NCBI RefSeq assembly: GCF_965363235.1
Contig: NC_134838.1
Coordinates: 10,510,441-10,574,440 of the forward strand
Length of the DNA: 64,000 nucleotides
Source of the DNA: Mytilus galloprovincialis
Lineage: Eukaryota > Mollusca > Bivalvia > Mytilida > Mytilidae
Direction of reading: 5' to 3'
Both the position numbers and the translations under genes were made by a program. How positions within the stretch are numbered: position 1 is the first letter of the stretch; each line of letters begins with the position of its first letter. Positions 51,730 to 64,000 of the stretch are shown piece after piece. The notes below the pieces were generated by a model. The model did not search any database and was not told the origin of the DNA. It saw only the letters and a program-made list of their open reading frames with translations.

Positions 51730-53617
51730 GTTAGAAATAAGAATAAAATTAAATTGATACATTATTAAAGTATTGGGGTACAAATTGATAACCCTGTTGA
51801 TTCTAAAACATGAAACCCAAGGTTTGAGAGGAGGTCAACATCAGAAGAAATTAAGAAAAAATCTTAAATAATTCAAATCGATTTTGAAACATAATTTTAC
51901 TATTAACTGAAGCGTTAAATTAACACATCATTTGATTTTTAATCTTTTAAAGATATCGTTAGAGACGCGTTGTGTGTGATGAATTCACTTTCAGTAGTCA
52001 AGCATTAACCTCAATGTGAAGAAAAAGGATTAACTGGTTTTTTAATTGCGAAATAATGATTATTCATAAGTTTGCGGTTAAAATGGGGTATCTACCTAAA
52101 CCATTTTTTCATTTTTCCCCCCATTTAATAATTTTTATAGTAAAGATAATATGAAAGGTATTAAATTCTTTCTAAGTATCGAATCAGGAACAAAACTGTA
52201 TTGCAACATGTCTTAAAATAATGAAAATCCAGAAGGATCTGATTGGCTTGTACTTCAACAAGGAACACATGACGGTGACTATATAAAGCTGCAGATATAA
52301 TCTTCAGACATTCAGCAAAGGCAAGAAAAGGTACGTTATATCAAAATTATATAGATTAATTATCTAAAAAATAGTTTTTTGTTTCAGCGATGTTTTTGAT
52401 TGATTATGTCATTTAAATGTTGTGATATACTTCATGCTCAAATTTTTGAAAATCATTCATTAGTCGACACTTAAATAGGATATTATTTGTTAATTTTTGT
52501 GAACTACAACAATTTTTTACAATGCCAAACAGCTTTTCAATGAATATAGCAGACGATAGGTTCCCGCCATATTCAAATACAGGTTTCAAACAAAGGTTTT
52601 TACTGTTAATGTCTTTACAAACGTACGACTCGTTGAAATAGCGCATTGTTATTCAGTCTTATAGAATCGCAAATAATCAGTTTATTTTTTTCATAAAGTT
52701 AGAAAAAAAGACATACAAATATTTGTGTAGTATTTTAAAAAAACGAAAGACTACTATTAATTTGCCAAATCCTTAAATATTGCTTCATAAATGTAGAAAA
52801 TCTTTATTTAACTTTAATTTAAATGTACTTACTTTATATGATTAGCGTAACTACGAAGACATTTTCGAAGCACAATATATAATATTATAAGTTGCATTAT
52901 TGTGTAAAAATATAAGAATAATGCATAAGTATCCCATTTGCTGAATATATTTGATCAAATTTAGCTTCTCGTATTTTATCATTTTTTGTTCAATGTTGAC
53001 TGCTGTACCCCTATTTTTGACATTTTTAACTATTGTGTCTGTTTGTTTTGTTCACGCATCGGTGACAATATAAGACAAAAAATGCCGCCACATATTTAGG
53101 TATTTTTATCAAATATCTTATATATTGATTTTGGTTAAATATTGTCTGATTTCTTTTGTAATAGAGTAATTGCATTGTTTTTTTATATTATCAATTCGTT
53201 ATAACTTCATAGTAATAGGGTAACATGATTAAGTCAAAGTGCATTCGGAATTAAGGCAACTGACCCTGGAAAAGGGTTTAACGAAATTGTATCGGCTAAA
53301 ACTTAAGCAATTTGTTTACACTCATAAAGAAACAAAACATTCTATTAGCTGGAATAAGCGAATAGTATAGCTTAGTATATCAAAAGTATCTGCGATTGGT
53401 GTAAAGTAAGTTATACAATAGAATTTAAAGTGTCCTAGTGTACACTGAACTTAGTTTATCAAATCCTTTTCCAAAAATTGTTGTACTATGCATTTAAACG
53501 CTCGTTTCATCTTTAACATAGTTTCTCAAATTATTTACAGGTCATTTAAACCACAAATAAGAACAGCTGTTAATTCAAAATTGTAAGTTTGTAATTATTT
53601 TTACTTTTTTTTATTTA

Positions 53618-54187
53618 CTGTAGCTATCCAATAACCTTTGCAGTAGTGAATTACCTATTGCCTGACCAGCTTAAAAAATTGTCAATACAATATGTCCATT
53701 TAAATTGTACAATAGGTATTGTGAGAGCTATTATCTACAGGTGGTCATTTAACTACCTGTAGATTTACCTGGTTTGTGTTTGACAGAGCGTATTTAAATG
53801 AATGAAAGCTAGCTTGCTTTCTTCATGTTCAATGTCCTGAATGGACTATTCTATTTAGGTATGGGGCATTTTACATTTAATTCACTATTTGTTTTTTCTT
53901 ATAAAGATATTAATGGTAAATTTATTTTGCTTCAATTATTCGACCACAAATGAATCATTGCTGGTAAATCCCACTTTGTACTTTTTTTAATATATTGAAA
54001 ATAATTTTTGTTAACAGTTATTCCAATTGAAATAGATCCTGAATATTGAATGAAACTTAGCATCACTACTATTCCATTTCAGGAATCGTAATATAACATG
54101 AAAATATATCCCATGAGAGAACACCAAGCCACACATAACTCATCTTGTAGAATTATTCACAATTAGATGGGCTATCCAAACAAAAAG
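53618..54187. mobile_element. Truncated copy of the 3.5 kb TA-site TIR element
   Basis: Left end CTGTAGCTATCCAATAACC matches 29153 onward. About 53870-54185 matches 31910-32270. The right terminus is missing and the sequence joins directly to the F2 promoter side at about 54188. Confidence 0.65.
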
Positions 54188-54399
54188 GTTCAATTGGCTT
54201 AAATTCAATGCAATATGTGCATTCGTAGATCGAATTAAAACATATTTTGTTAGATACATCACAATAATGGTCAGCAATAGATATGTCAAAAGTCGCAATG
54301 AAGTGTTAAGCCCTTCTTTAGATGAATTACGTTAAGAACATATTGATAAGCATGACAGGTTTTATTATTTTATGATCAACTGTCTTTTGTAGTGAGAAA

Positions 54400-57300
54400 A
54401 TGTATAGATGGATAGTTTTATCGTTCATTTTGATGAGTGCCAGTATGTTTGAAGCATCGAAGGTAATTTTATTGATTTAATTTGGTATTGTAGTTGAATG
54501 TTATTTAAAAGTACTAGCAATAACTATGATTACATAAACAAACTTTATCGTAATATTCTATACAAAGCACAAAATGTCATTCTCCTCAAAAGTTAACCAA
54601 ACCTTTAAACAGACGTTTTCATATGGATATAGTGACGATACTTTGTCAGGTCATTTGACCTGGCATTTTTTTGGAATAAACATTGATTCACTCATAGTAT
54701 TTTTTCATTGGAAACAAATCCATTTGTCGCTATGTTACGAAATTTTCTTTTATCTTACTGACTGATAATTTCTTTTCGCACAACAGTATAGTTATATAAA
54801 CAGTTATAGATAGAAACTAAGTGAGCACGTTTCGATGTCAATAAAATCATCATCTTTAACACAGGCAATATAGCGATACCGTAGCGGCTCAATCGAGAAA
54901 AAAACATCTCGTTAAAATGATTAACGATAATACATAACCATCAGTTGTTGGCAGATTCGGGTTATAATACTCTCATACATTCTACGATTTTATAACCGAT
55001 CGGAGTGCGCTTCATTTTCATATGATGAATATATATCATACAATTATTTTTATAGAGGTCTGGAGCTGGCATGTCAGCAGCTGGTGGTAGTTCTTTGTTA
55101 ATTTATGTATCATTGTCCTTTGTTTTGTTTCTTCTGTTTTTTCTGACATCAGATTTCTTTTAACCTGAGTTTTGATGTGTAGATTGCTGTGTGTTTGTTT
55201 ATTTTACATTGGCTTCAGATGTAGAAGAGGGTTGCAAATTACCAGAATACGTTTAACCCCGCCGTATTTTTGAGCCTGTCCAAGTCAGGAGCCTCTTGAT
55301 TTTGTTAGTCTCGTGTGGTTTTTTTTATATTTTACTTCATTAACATGATTCAAAGTTAGTGTGACTTCAAATGTCACTGAACTTGAGCATATTTTTGCTA
55401 AAGCTGCATCCGCTATGTCGAAGATCCAGTGATGGCCTTGGCCTGTTTTCTACTATTTGGTCGGATGGTTGCCTCTTTGACACATTCTCAATTTTCATTT
55501 CAAATTTCATATATATGAATTCTTGTGTGTACAAAAAAGGGCAAATCACAGAAATACTGAACTCCAAAGAAAATTAAAACTGATTTGAGAGAATGAACAT
55601 TCACATGTACATCTTTTATTGTTACGTTTAAATCAATTATAGAACGTAAACTGTCATCAATCGATTTATGACTTTTGAACACCGGTATACTACTTTTGCC
55701 TTAATTCATCATATTGATGCAAAATTTAGATATTAAGATATGCATGTCAAAAACTCTTTCATGCAATGTAAGACACATACATGTATATGTTTGAACGCGA
55801 ATGAAACTCTGTAAATAATTGAACAGTAACTTATTAAGATGTAATTTTGAAGGTATCAGAAAAAGTGTTGAAAGACAATAAAGGCGGAGAATATGACGTC
55901 ATTGATGTTGAAATTGGGAACACAGATATTGCAATAATCAAGAAAGATGGTGTTATAGTGGCAGACGAAATTACCAGTAAAGACAAAGTAAGATGACAAT
56001 TCATGTATCAAATATATTTTTGTTTTATATGTTTTCAAAAAAGAAAAACAATTTAAACATGACCAAAAATAAAAGGTAAACTCCAATATTTCTTTTCGAT
56101 TAAATTATTGCCCATTTTTTAGATTTGTTTTCAAAAACAAAACTGCCGTCGAGAGGCAGAGATACAGAGTCAAAAAAACTAATTAACTATCTTTTTGTTG
56201 AATTTTTTCTGCAAAAATATCGAGGCTCCATACTATCATGTAAGTAAAAACACGTATACAAGATGCAGAAAATCCTGAATTATGCATCTTTAGTAAACTT
56301 TTAAAGTTCATAGAAACAGATGTATACTATTCAATTATACCAATTTAACTGTTATATTTTCTCAAATAAAAAAAATAATTTCTTTCGTTTTATTCCAACT
56401 GGCTATCTTACTGATTGTCAACATGATAACTCTCATCATGTACCTTAACCTTAATGTATCAAAGCTATCTATAGTTTGTTTACTATTATTGCACCATTAT
56501 GTAATATAATATTAAAACTAAGGATACACATGCAAATAATAATATTATCAATCCTCAGTCATCATTTCAATTTTATAAATAAACATACGTTAACACTGTA
56601 CTTCAATTTATTGTTAATTTGTCAACGCAACTGAGTCTTTCAGACGACATGGCATATAATCTTCTTTCATTGATGTCTGTTGTAATAATGTTAAAAGGGT
56701 CACTTATATCATTCATTCATATTCGTTTTCCTTTGTTTTAGGAGTATTCAATAATCAAGTATAACGGAACCTGCAATGTTCAGTTTTATGAGGTAAATGC
56801 AAGTGAATGTCAACAAATGTTTTGAATGGAAGTGAAACTGACCAAACAAGGATTCACATAATTAAATCCCTTCAAAGCAAATTGGTACAAAACTGTGCAT
56901 GAAAATTATCTAATTATTCAATTGTGACATTTATATAATTGCGTGGCAACCTAAGTATGATCCCTTCTATTTTTCAAACTACATGAATAGTACACTATAA
57001 AATGTTGTACATGAATGGCCGTTCACTGTAGCTTAATTATGAAGTGAAAGCTTTAAACTATCCTATAGAAGTGTTGGATCCCAAGGCAATATCAAATGAT
57101 AAAGGGCTTAACATAGCCATTAGTACAACTGTTTGTCAAATTATTATGAAAGACATCATGAGAATAGTAGTATAAAACTATAAAATCATTCAAAGTTAGG
57201 ATTTTAACTTTGAAAATGAATGGTACATTCACATTCCCTCCGTCTCCAGAAAAAATGAAATTGAAAAGGAGGCAAAGTTGTCGGTTACTACATGTAGTAT

Positions 57301-58492
57301 TTAAACTAGGTTGATACCGGACCTTAAAATCAATGACTGTTGATAAAAAAAACTCAAGCATCTGGTTTGGAAACGATTGTAAATTAATTCTCAAGGATTC
57401 TTTAGGTGTCAGTATTCAGATTTATAAACATATATAGCTTTTGACAATTTGAACAATTGTTATTGACTATGAATGGAGAAAATAATGATTCTGCAAAATT
57501 GCATATTTCTAGACTATCTAAACTCTACAAATTTAGTTTTAAAAATGATCTTATTTATCTAAGAAATTCTAATTTCCTATCATGCGAGACGATACTAAAT
57601 ACATATCACTTACCTTGTTAATTGATTTGCCTTCACAGGACCCTTCAGATTCCAAAACATGCAATGAAGCTTTTGAAGATGACGAAAGCATCTCGAATGA
57701 CACCAAAACAGAAATCAAAGAAGAGTGTGGAGATTTAGATATTGCTTATGTTAAGGCTGTTCATTGTAACACAGGTATGCTTTTTTAGATTCAATTTAAT
57801 CGACAGCTTTATGAAAGAGTGTCCAAAGAAACAAAGTTGGTGAATATTCCCCCTAAATGTATAAAATATTTGCAACAAATGTATGACTAACATCAAACAA
57901 CTATTCAATCGTGCAGTCCCACAAAAAAATATAAAATACACACAAGACTCGTTTAGGTTCGCCGGACTGGGGGAGTATTTAGATACAATATATCAGCAGA
58001 AGCTTAATACAAATTGACTGTAAAAAAGGATAGTGAAATAACAACTCCTATATAAACTCAAATAGGGAAGCTCCCTCAAACCTACAAATCAAACTTTATA
58101 CTTTACCAACCAACAACACGAATGGAAAACAACTGTCTTATTCCGATTGAAACAGGCATTTTTTGGAGAATTTGATAGGCGAACCTGCGTTTAAAGCTAG
58201 CTAAACTTCTCACTTGTATAACGGTTGCGCATAGTTCAATTATATTGATGATATTAAGTGTGTCTTGTGGCTAGCAACACCTAGAACTTTATTGCAATTT
58301 TGAATATACTGCTACACTGACAATATTACAAGACTTTCAGGATATATTTTTGCCATTTTTCTTATACTTACAGAACACGGCATCCAAAAGAGAGCATGCT
58401 ATTATTATTACTACATAGGTCGATGTTGCAGAAGGAGATGGTGGAGATACACATGTTACATCTGTTATTACAGAGTCATTCGATGCTATTGA
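54400..58492 (+). CDS. F2: secreted pre-pro peptide, BRICHOS-like prodomain and six-cysteine cationic C-terminus
   Basis: Exons 54400-54462, 55853-55987, 56742-56792, 57639-57774 and 58374-58492 give 167 residues with no internal stop. The signal peptide differs from F1 by one residue (Met for Leu12). The prodomain carries a few substitutions (for example Lys for Asn25 and Asn for His92) and keeps all four cysteines. Exon 5 is 3 nt shorter, so the spacing after the CC pair is 8 instead of 9. The six cysteines, the Gln-Lys-Arg site and the terminal Cys-Tyr are retained. In exon 5 most differences from F1 are silent in this frame (Lys, Cys, Ile, Thr, Tyr and Arg codons), while the alternative frame has a TAG. 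This makes F2 the best evidence for the true reading frame. The gene lies about 20.4 kb from F1 in the same orientation; its upstream side is a copy of the R2/F1 upstream palindrome. Confidence 0.78.
55040..55505 (+). repeat. Dispersed mussel repeat in intron 1 of F2
   Basis: Copy of the repeat at 34535-34985 in the same intron position. Confidence 0.6.
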
Positions 58493-60600
58493 TTGGGAAA
58501 ATAGGAGTGTCTCTTCATACTTTAGTACTTTTGTATTATCGCAACTTTTTCTTTTTTTATATCAAGATACTTTAGACACTTTTGTATGGTTAATTATGTA
58601 ATATATTTGAACGTGTGTTTGTTAGTGCGTCTCTCATGACTTCAGTGTAAGTTATATCAAAAAAACAATTTAGATTTAATTGCATTTGTTTAAAATGAAT
58701 AAGGTTTTTTTTCTTAAATGTAATAGCAAGTTTATAACATACTCCGGAAAGGTGAAATAACAAAAATACCGAACTCAGAGGAATATTCAAAACAAAAGTG
58801 TTAAATCAAATGATGTAGAAAAGGATTGATTAAATTTAGTTTCATATATATCGAAACCTTTTATTTGTATGAAACATTAAGCCTGCTTTTATAGCTAAAC
58901 CTTATATTTGTAAGACGAATATTTAATTCAAGCTATGATTGTTACCTTTAACAAATAAATACTAAACAATGATAGTGTTATGCTTATTTTTATCTAACAA
59001 ATACAACGGGTTAGAATGAGTACTTCAACTTGCAGAAAATGGAAAATCTGTATAAACGTACTTTTTGCAAATTTGCAAAAAAAAAATGAAACTGTTTGAT
59101 AGATTTTAGAATTGTATAAAGCCCAAAAAGTTCAGATCAGAGAACATACCACCCCAAAAACGCAGAAAGCAGACATTAGGCTTTTTGGGGTTGATTTTCA
59201 TGTAAATTACAACGACTATTATCCACCATAGTAGAAATGACTTTAATGTTAGGAATACAATCGGTCCCCGTATGGCCTTCAATGATGAATAACACTCATA
59301 TCATATGTTCAATGTTAATTGAGTTCGACATGACAAAAAATGAAACAGTCAAACTAGGAAACCAACATTCTGATTTACTTGACAGCAAAGAATAAAACAA
59401 ATATGACAAACAGCAATCATTAAATGGCCGGGTTAAACGTGGTTGTGAGCTCCAAATCATCTCTAACCATGGGAAAGTAACAAACTCATATTTAGTGAAA
59501 TCTCAATCATAGCAATCACAGCTTATCGATACATCATGTTCTCCAAGTTGCACTGCTGGCATGCCATAATACCAGGTTCAACCTTCTACTTGTTTTTATT
59601 AAAATGTCCTATACCAAGTCAAGAAAATGGTCATATTATAGTTCGTTTCTGTGTGTGTTACATTTTTAATGGTGTGTATCTGCTGTTTTACACCAGACAA
59701 AAAAGATCAAGACAAAACATGCAGCCATAAACAGGGCTGAAAATTACAATAAAATTCAAACTAGAGGCATGTTTATTATGTATCCGTTCATACCAACAAA
59801 GACGTTAAATGAATTTATATTTTATCTATGCACATTGGATCTTTTATCAATATCAGCTGTCCTGTTTCGAGCAACTAGTAACATCGCAATTTAATAGCCG
59901 ATTTCAATACCTGGCCGGCCTGACTTCATAAATATCCTAACATAGCACAAAATATACATAGTATTACGTAGAAATATGGCATACGGCTTGTGAAGGAAAT
60001 ATACATCTATATATCTACTTTGTATTCCTTAGTAAAACTTTTAAAAAAAATTTTGCAATGTACTGTTTTTGATCACCATTTGTTTCTTATTACAAATTAC
60101 AAAATAGAAATTATCCAATTCATGTTTTTTTCTCATAAACTGTATATAAGCCACTAAAATACATGTAACACGGACTTATGCACATAGATAGATGGAGTCA
60201 TTTTTTGTAAATTCAAAAAGAAGGGTTAATGTAGATCACACACTGGAGTAACCAAAGGTGTATATGTTTACTGAAATGTCAAAACGATATTTTGAAAATG
60301 AGAAGTGAACAAATGAAATTCTATCACTGAATCATATAATTTGCGACTAGGCGAATGTCCCCTTCAAACCAATCAATTCTGATCTGAAACAGTCATTTTG
60401 ATCAGATTTTTATTTTCAGTCTTTAAGTTAATTGTAAGATTCATCACATGCGGTTAATTCAGTATTGTTCAGACAAATTGATTACATATACATAAGATAT
60501 AGTTCAGTTTATATTCAGACTGTTCAGTTATCATTGATATTAACATGTAGGCATCAACATCATACGGAGTTGTCTGAAAGGAAAATGAACAGTTGAATTC
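58493..60600. other. 3-prime flank of F2; no gene
   Basis: Matches the F1 flank in the same orientation with several deletions (near 59215 and 59690). It lacks the 940 bp insertion and most of the paired short elements. Homology ends at about 60600. Confidence 0.6.
58954..58959 (+). promoter_or_regulatory. Candidate polyadenylation signal for F2
   Basis: AATAAA about 460 nt after the F2 stop, aligned with the hexamers after R2 and F1. Confidence 0.35.
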
Positions 60601-60830
60601 ACACTAAAATATAATAAAAAAACAAACGCCACAACGGAAACACAACGTAAAAATGTTACACACACAGAAACAAACTACGATATAACAATGGTCATTTTCC
60701 TGACTTGGTACAGGACGTTTTTAAAGAAAAAAAATGGTGGGTTGAACCTGGTTTTGTGGCATGCCAAACCTCGCACTTTAATGGCAATGTTAAATGTAAC
60801 ATAATAATAAATAAGAGAACGTGTTAGGCA
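60600..60830 (-). repeat. Dispersed mussel repeat
   Basis: Same family as 10318-10590 and 39685-39960 (AATGGTCATTTTCCTGACTT, GGTTGAACCTGG). Confidence 0.55.
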
Positions 60831-60849
60831 AAGAAACACATGAATGATA

Positions 60850-61960
60850 GATAGCAAAAGGCATCAGGATTAAAATTCAATACGCCTCGTCCACACAAGA
60901 CTTATCAGTGACGACCAGATATAAAAGTTCGAAAGTCAAAAAAAGTACAAAATTGTACAGCACTGAGGATCAAAAGTTGAAAAAGGTTGTGCCAAATACT
61001 GCTAGGGTTTTTTGCTTGTGATAATAACATCCTTATTATTTACAACAATTTATGCTTTTGCAAACAGTAAATTTTATCAACTGAATATAAAAGGTATACA
61101 TGCTAAAAACTGAAGTCTTAACTAATTTCAGAAAACAAAACCCGAATACATAATACAAAGACCAAAAAATACAGAAAATAGACACACCCGACTTAGTGCA
61201 GGCCTCAACGAAAAAAGTCATAAAAATGACGTCACATACGAAATGGTGAAAAAAGCACAAAAATTACGTGACGTTTTAATTTCTGAAATAGCACAAAAAT
61301 GACGTCACATTTGAAAAACTATATCTCAAAAATAAGATAGAATTAGGATTGATTTTAGATTATAATAGAACTAAATACTGATATTACATTTAAAACACAA
61401 TGCACATTGCAATACTTATTAATATCAATTAACAATATTATATATATGTCCGGTTTGTTTTGAATTTAACTTCAAACGTAAAACATCGTTCAGATTACGT
61501 TGAACAAAATCGAATCTAATAAATGAAGGCGGTGATTAATTTACTTTACCATAACACATGAATATAATAGAAAAGACGTCAACAACTTTGACAAAATCCG
61601 ATGAGAATTACAAATATAACATCAAACTAAATACATAAATTAGGGATAGATAAGTACCGTAACATGTCTTATAGTAATGCGAATTCACACTTTGCAAAAC
61701 AGTCACAATCGGGAACAAGTCACGTTCGGTAATTAAAAGATTAGACGACGTAATGACAAACCACAATCTACCATGTGGTATAAATGTCCTTAGCTAGTTT
61801 GGTCAAAGACACATCGTATGGATGAAATAATTCGTGATGGTGTTCATAAAAATTGACTAAGTGTCAATTTTAATCTGTGCTCCTCATAACTTTGTTGAAG
61901 CAGTTTCTGTGTAAGGAGCACACTTCTGTATATGAAGTCCGTATAGTGTGAACAAGCACG
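60850..61960. other. Degenerate short element and unidentified sequence
   Basis: 60855-61100 is an old copy of the abundant short element (GACTTATCAGTGACG, AAAAGGTTGTGCCAAATAC). 61200-61320 has two TGACGTCA octamers in a short imperfect duplication (about 61227 and 61301). The rest shows no gene. Confidence 0.45.
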
Positions 61961-61971
61961 AGAATAACATA

Positions 61972-62559
61972 TCAATTGAGATATGTAAACACCATACGAA
62001 GGTGCAGAGGGTATGTTACTGCTGAGAAATGAGAAATTGATAAATCGTTCCGTTTATCATAGATTTTCGTGTGAAGTCGTCCATCTGCGTCAATATTAAG
62101 GAAAAGATCAAGGTATGAAGCAATCCTTCCAGTATCAGTAGTATCCTTAATTTCAAGTTCGCCGGGATATATGAGATGTAAGTATTGTCTGAAATATGGG
62201 TTATTCAATGATAGAACATCATCAATATATCGGAAAGTAAAATTAAAGAATTTCGCAAGGTACTTTTTCTTTTTGTCTTTAAGAAGGTTCTGAATGAATT
62301 CTGCTTCATACGAGTACAAAAACAAATCGGCCAGCAGGGGTGCACAATTAGTACCAATTGGAATACGGACTGTCTGTTGAAATATAAATCCTCCAAACTC
62401 AGCAAATATATTGTCGTTCAAAAAGTCCAGCATTTTAATAATATCATCTTCAGTATATTTTCTGGTAGGAGTGTCAATGTATCCAAGTAACAATTCGTAA
62501 AAGTTAACCATTATAAGTACGGTATACAACACAGAGCCTAGATGCATACCGAACAGCAA
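61972..62559 (-). mobile_element. Reverse transcriptase fragment (YIDD type), copy 1
   Basis: A 195-codon minus-strand frame with RT motifs in order: GTNCAPLLADLFLYSYEAEF, then FRYIDDVLSLNN (the catalytic box), then ELEIKDTT and ASYLDLFLNIDADGRLHTK. This RT type is widespread in molluscs and other animals. I would place it near Penelope-like elements, but the subgroup is uncertain. Both ends of the protein are missing. It is truncated, with no endonuclease domain in view. Confidence 0.7.
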
Positions 62560-62690
62560 TCATAAAGGGCCCCAAAATGGCTAACGTAAACCATTCAAAC
62601 AGGATAACCAACAAACAAATGCAGCGAATCTTAACGTTTTTTACAGGCGACAACCTTCACCATGTTCACCATAACCTGAATGTAAAATCA

Positions 62691-63562
62691 CAAAAGAAGG
62701 ACAAAAGATACCAAAGGGACAGTCAAACTCATAAATCTAAAGCAAACTGATAACGCCATGGCTAAAAATGAAAATGAAGACAAACAAACAACAGCACACA
62801 TGACACAACATAGAAAACTAAAGAATAAACAACTCGAACCCCACCAAAAAACTAGGGGTGATCTCAGGTGTTCCGGAAGGGTAAGCAGATCCTGCTCCAC
62901 ATGTGGCACCCGTCGTGTTGCTTATGTGATAACAAATCCGGTAATACTCTGCTTCTGTAGGTCACATTCATGAAAGGGAAGGGGATTGTAGTTACGACGT
63001 AAGGAACATATCCGATATCACTTGTGAAACGGTTATTCCATAACGGTCAACCAACTCGTGATGGCGTCCGTAAAATTTACGAAGGGATGATTTAACTTCA
63101 CCATTTGGAACTCTTGGTTTAATAGCGTCCTTGTGAGCAGCAACCCTCTATCAAGAAAATCCTGATAGGAAATGCAAGCACGGGAATATCGTATCAATTG
63201 GAAGATATATACCCCGTATGTAGGTGCTGCTGGCATGTTGCTACATAGAAATGGAAAGTTCACAATTGGAAAGCTGGAATCATCTCTTTTGTCGTAAAGT
63301 TTTGTTTTCAACCGACCCTCATTGTCAATATCTAGATGTAAGTCAAGATATGAGGCCTACTTAACTGTATCTGTAGTATACTCGATGGGATAGATACGTT
63401 CCACATAATCACCAAATTTTGAATTATTTAGTGAAAGAACATCATCTATATAGCGGAAAGTAGAGTTAATTGCTAACTTCTTATCTTTCTTCATAAGAAG
63501 TTCCTGCATGAAGTCAGCCTCTTAATAATAAAGAAAAGTCGGCAAGTAGAGGGGCAAAGTTT
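62691..63562 (-). mobile_element. Reverse transcriptase fragment, copy 2, nested
   Basis: On the minus strand, 63000-63560 reads through the same RT type: a degraded YIDD region near 63450, then LYDKRDDSSFPIVNFPFLCS and GVYIFQLIRYSRAC. It has stops and frameshifts (for example a TAG near 63358). 62700-62900 is the tail sequence of such elements (CAAAGGGACAGTCAAACTCA). The copy at 42210-42830 runs uninterrupted where this block sits, so it inserted into an older element. Confidence 0.65.
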
Positions 63563-64000
63563 ACATAGAAAGACACACATACTCAAAATATCAATTAAAA
63601 TGGCTTAACTCAATCAAAAGACATATTAACAAAATCAAGTACACATTCACTAAACATATGTTTTTATCACGCATTAAATTGTAAATAAAATGGTTTAGGT
63701 AAACAAGTATAATTTGAAACGTTATAAATGTCAACCTGCTATGCAATAATTGGCAATAAAAGTAAAATTACATTTATTCATAATGTGAGTATTGTTTGAA
63801 AACTGTCAGTGTAAATAATTTATGCACTACGAAGTTATTACTTCTCGTCTTGAACAAAATACAAAGATTAAAAATAAACCTGATGTAACTCTTTATTTAA
63901 TAGTAATATTAAAATTATGCTCGAAAACAGATTTGTATCAACAAAGTACTGGCGGCCTTTTCATTTCGTGTCATGTCGCCTGTTCTCGTGGGTCTAATGG
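63563..64000 (-). mobile_element. Continuation of the older retroelement, matches 42440-42870
   Basis: Resumes at ATAGAAAGACACACATACTC and follows 42440-42870 to the window end. Non-coding. Confidence 0.6.

Larger units (their letters stand above)
49757..54399. other. Upstream palindrome of F2; no gene
   Basis: 49757-49900 matches the left arm (19892-20035). About 49900-50830 matches the spacer. 50830-54399 is the opposite arm leading to F2, including a large minisatellite and a truncated TIR element (53618 to about 54187). An open frame at 52413-52646 is discussed under rejected items. Confidence 0.6.

Noticed and set aside
1-64000. CRISPR arrays, operons, rRNA or organellar genes
   Set aside because: No regular spaced repeats, bacterial gene layout or rRNA-like sequence is seen; the tandem arrays are contiguous minisatellites.

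Overview
This window reads as nuclear DNA of a bivalve mollusc, most likely a mussel (Mytilus). It is strongly AT-rich, has genes split by GT/AG introns, and is crowded with short dispersed repeats that I recognise as common in mussel genomes (for example the element ending in CTGGTACCTTTGATAACTATT). No bacterial, organellar or viral gene is visible. The organism call rests on recognising repeats and gene style, not on a search.

The only convincing genes are one family of small secreted-peptide precursors, found as three complete copies and one cut by the left window edge. From left to right: R1 (minus strand, exons 1-2 only, 55-1621), R2 (minus, 12482-17061), F1 (plus, 34022-37722) and F2 (plus, 54400-58492). 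A relic of a fifth copy, one exon fragment, lies at 6306-6356. Each complete gene has five coding exons of 63, 135, 51, 136 and 122 nt (119 in F2). The product of about 168 residues has a signal peptide, an acidic four-cysteine prodomain with a BRICHOS-like look, a Gln-Lys-Arg cleavage site, and a 32-33 residue C-terminal peptide. That peptide has six cysteines, a charge of about +7, and is very rich in Tyr, Trp and Arg. The open frame that looks obvious in the last exon is the wrong one: exon phase and the substitution pattern between copies both select the cysteine-rich frame.

The layout is a set of decayed head-to-head pairs. R2 and F1 face away from each other across a palindromic upstream region. 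Their inverted homology runs from about 9.0 to 42.1 kb, interrupted by later transposon insertions. F2 keeps its side of the same upstream palindrome, but its minus-strand partner has been deleted, leaving a junction scar near 49756. R1 keeps its upstream arm, but its plus-strand partner is gone.

Because the copies are paralogous, they act as empty-site controls. Several insertions can be bounded to the base: a 5.3 kb element at TTAA (22086-27400), a 3.5 kb and a 1.0 kb element at TA (29153-32662 and 32728-33720), a 227 bp element at TTA (16379-16605), and a 940 bp insertion with an 8 bp duplication carrying a perfect 63 bp foldback (39976-40915).

Other regions: 6.5-8.3 kb holds a rearranged Penelope-like retroelement (RT on minus, GIY-YIG on plus, hammerhead-like core downstream). 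8.35-9.0 kb holds a tandem repeat and a tRNA-derived SINE fragment next to a TA microsatellite. 42.2-49.7 kb holds a retroelement remnant, foldback and TTAA elements, and two older copies of the gene 3-prime flank, one containing six telomeric hexamers. 61.9-64.0 kb holds two nested, broken reverse-transcriptase elements.
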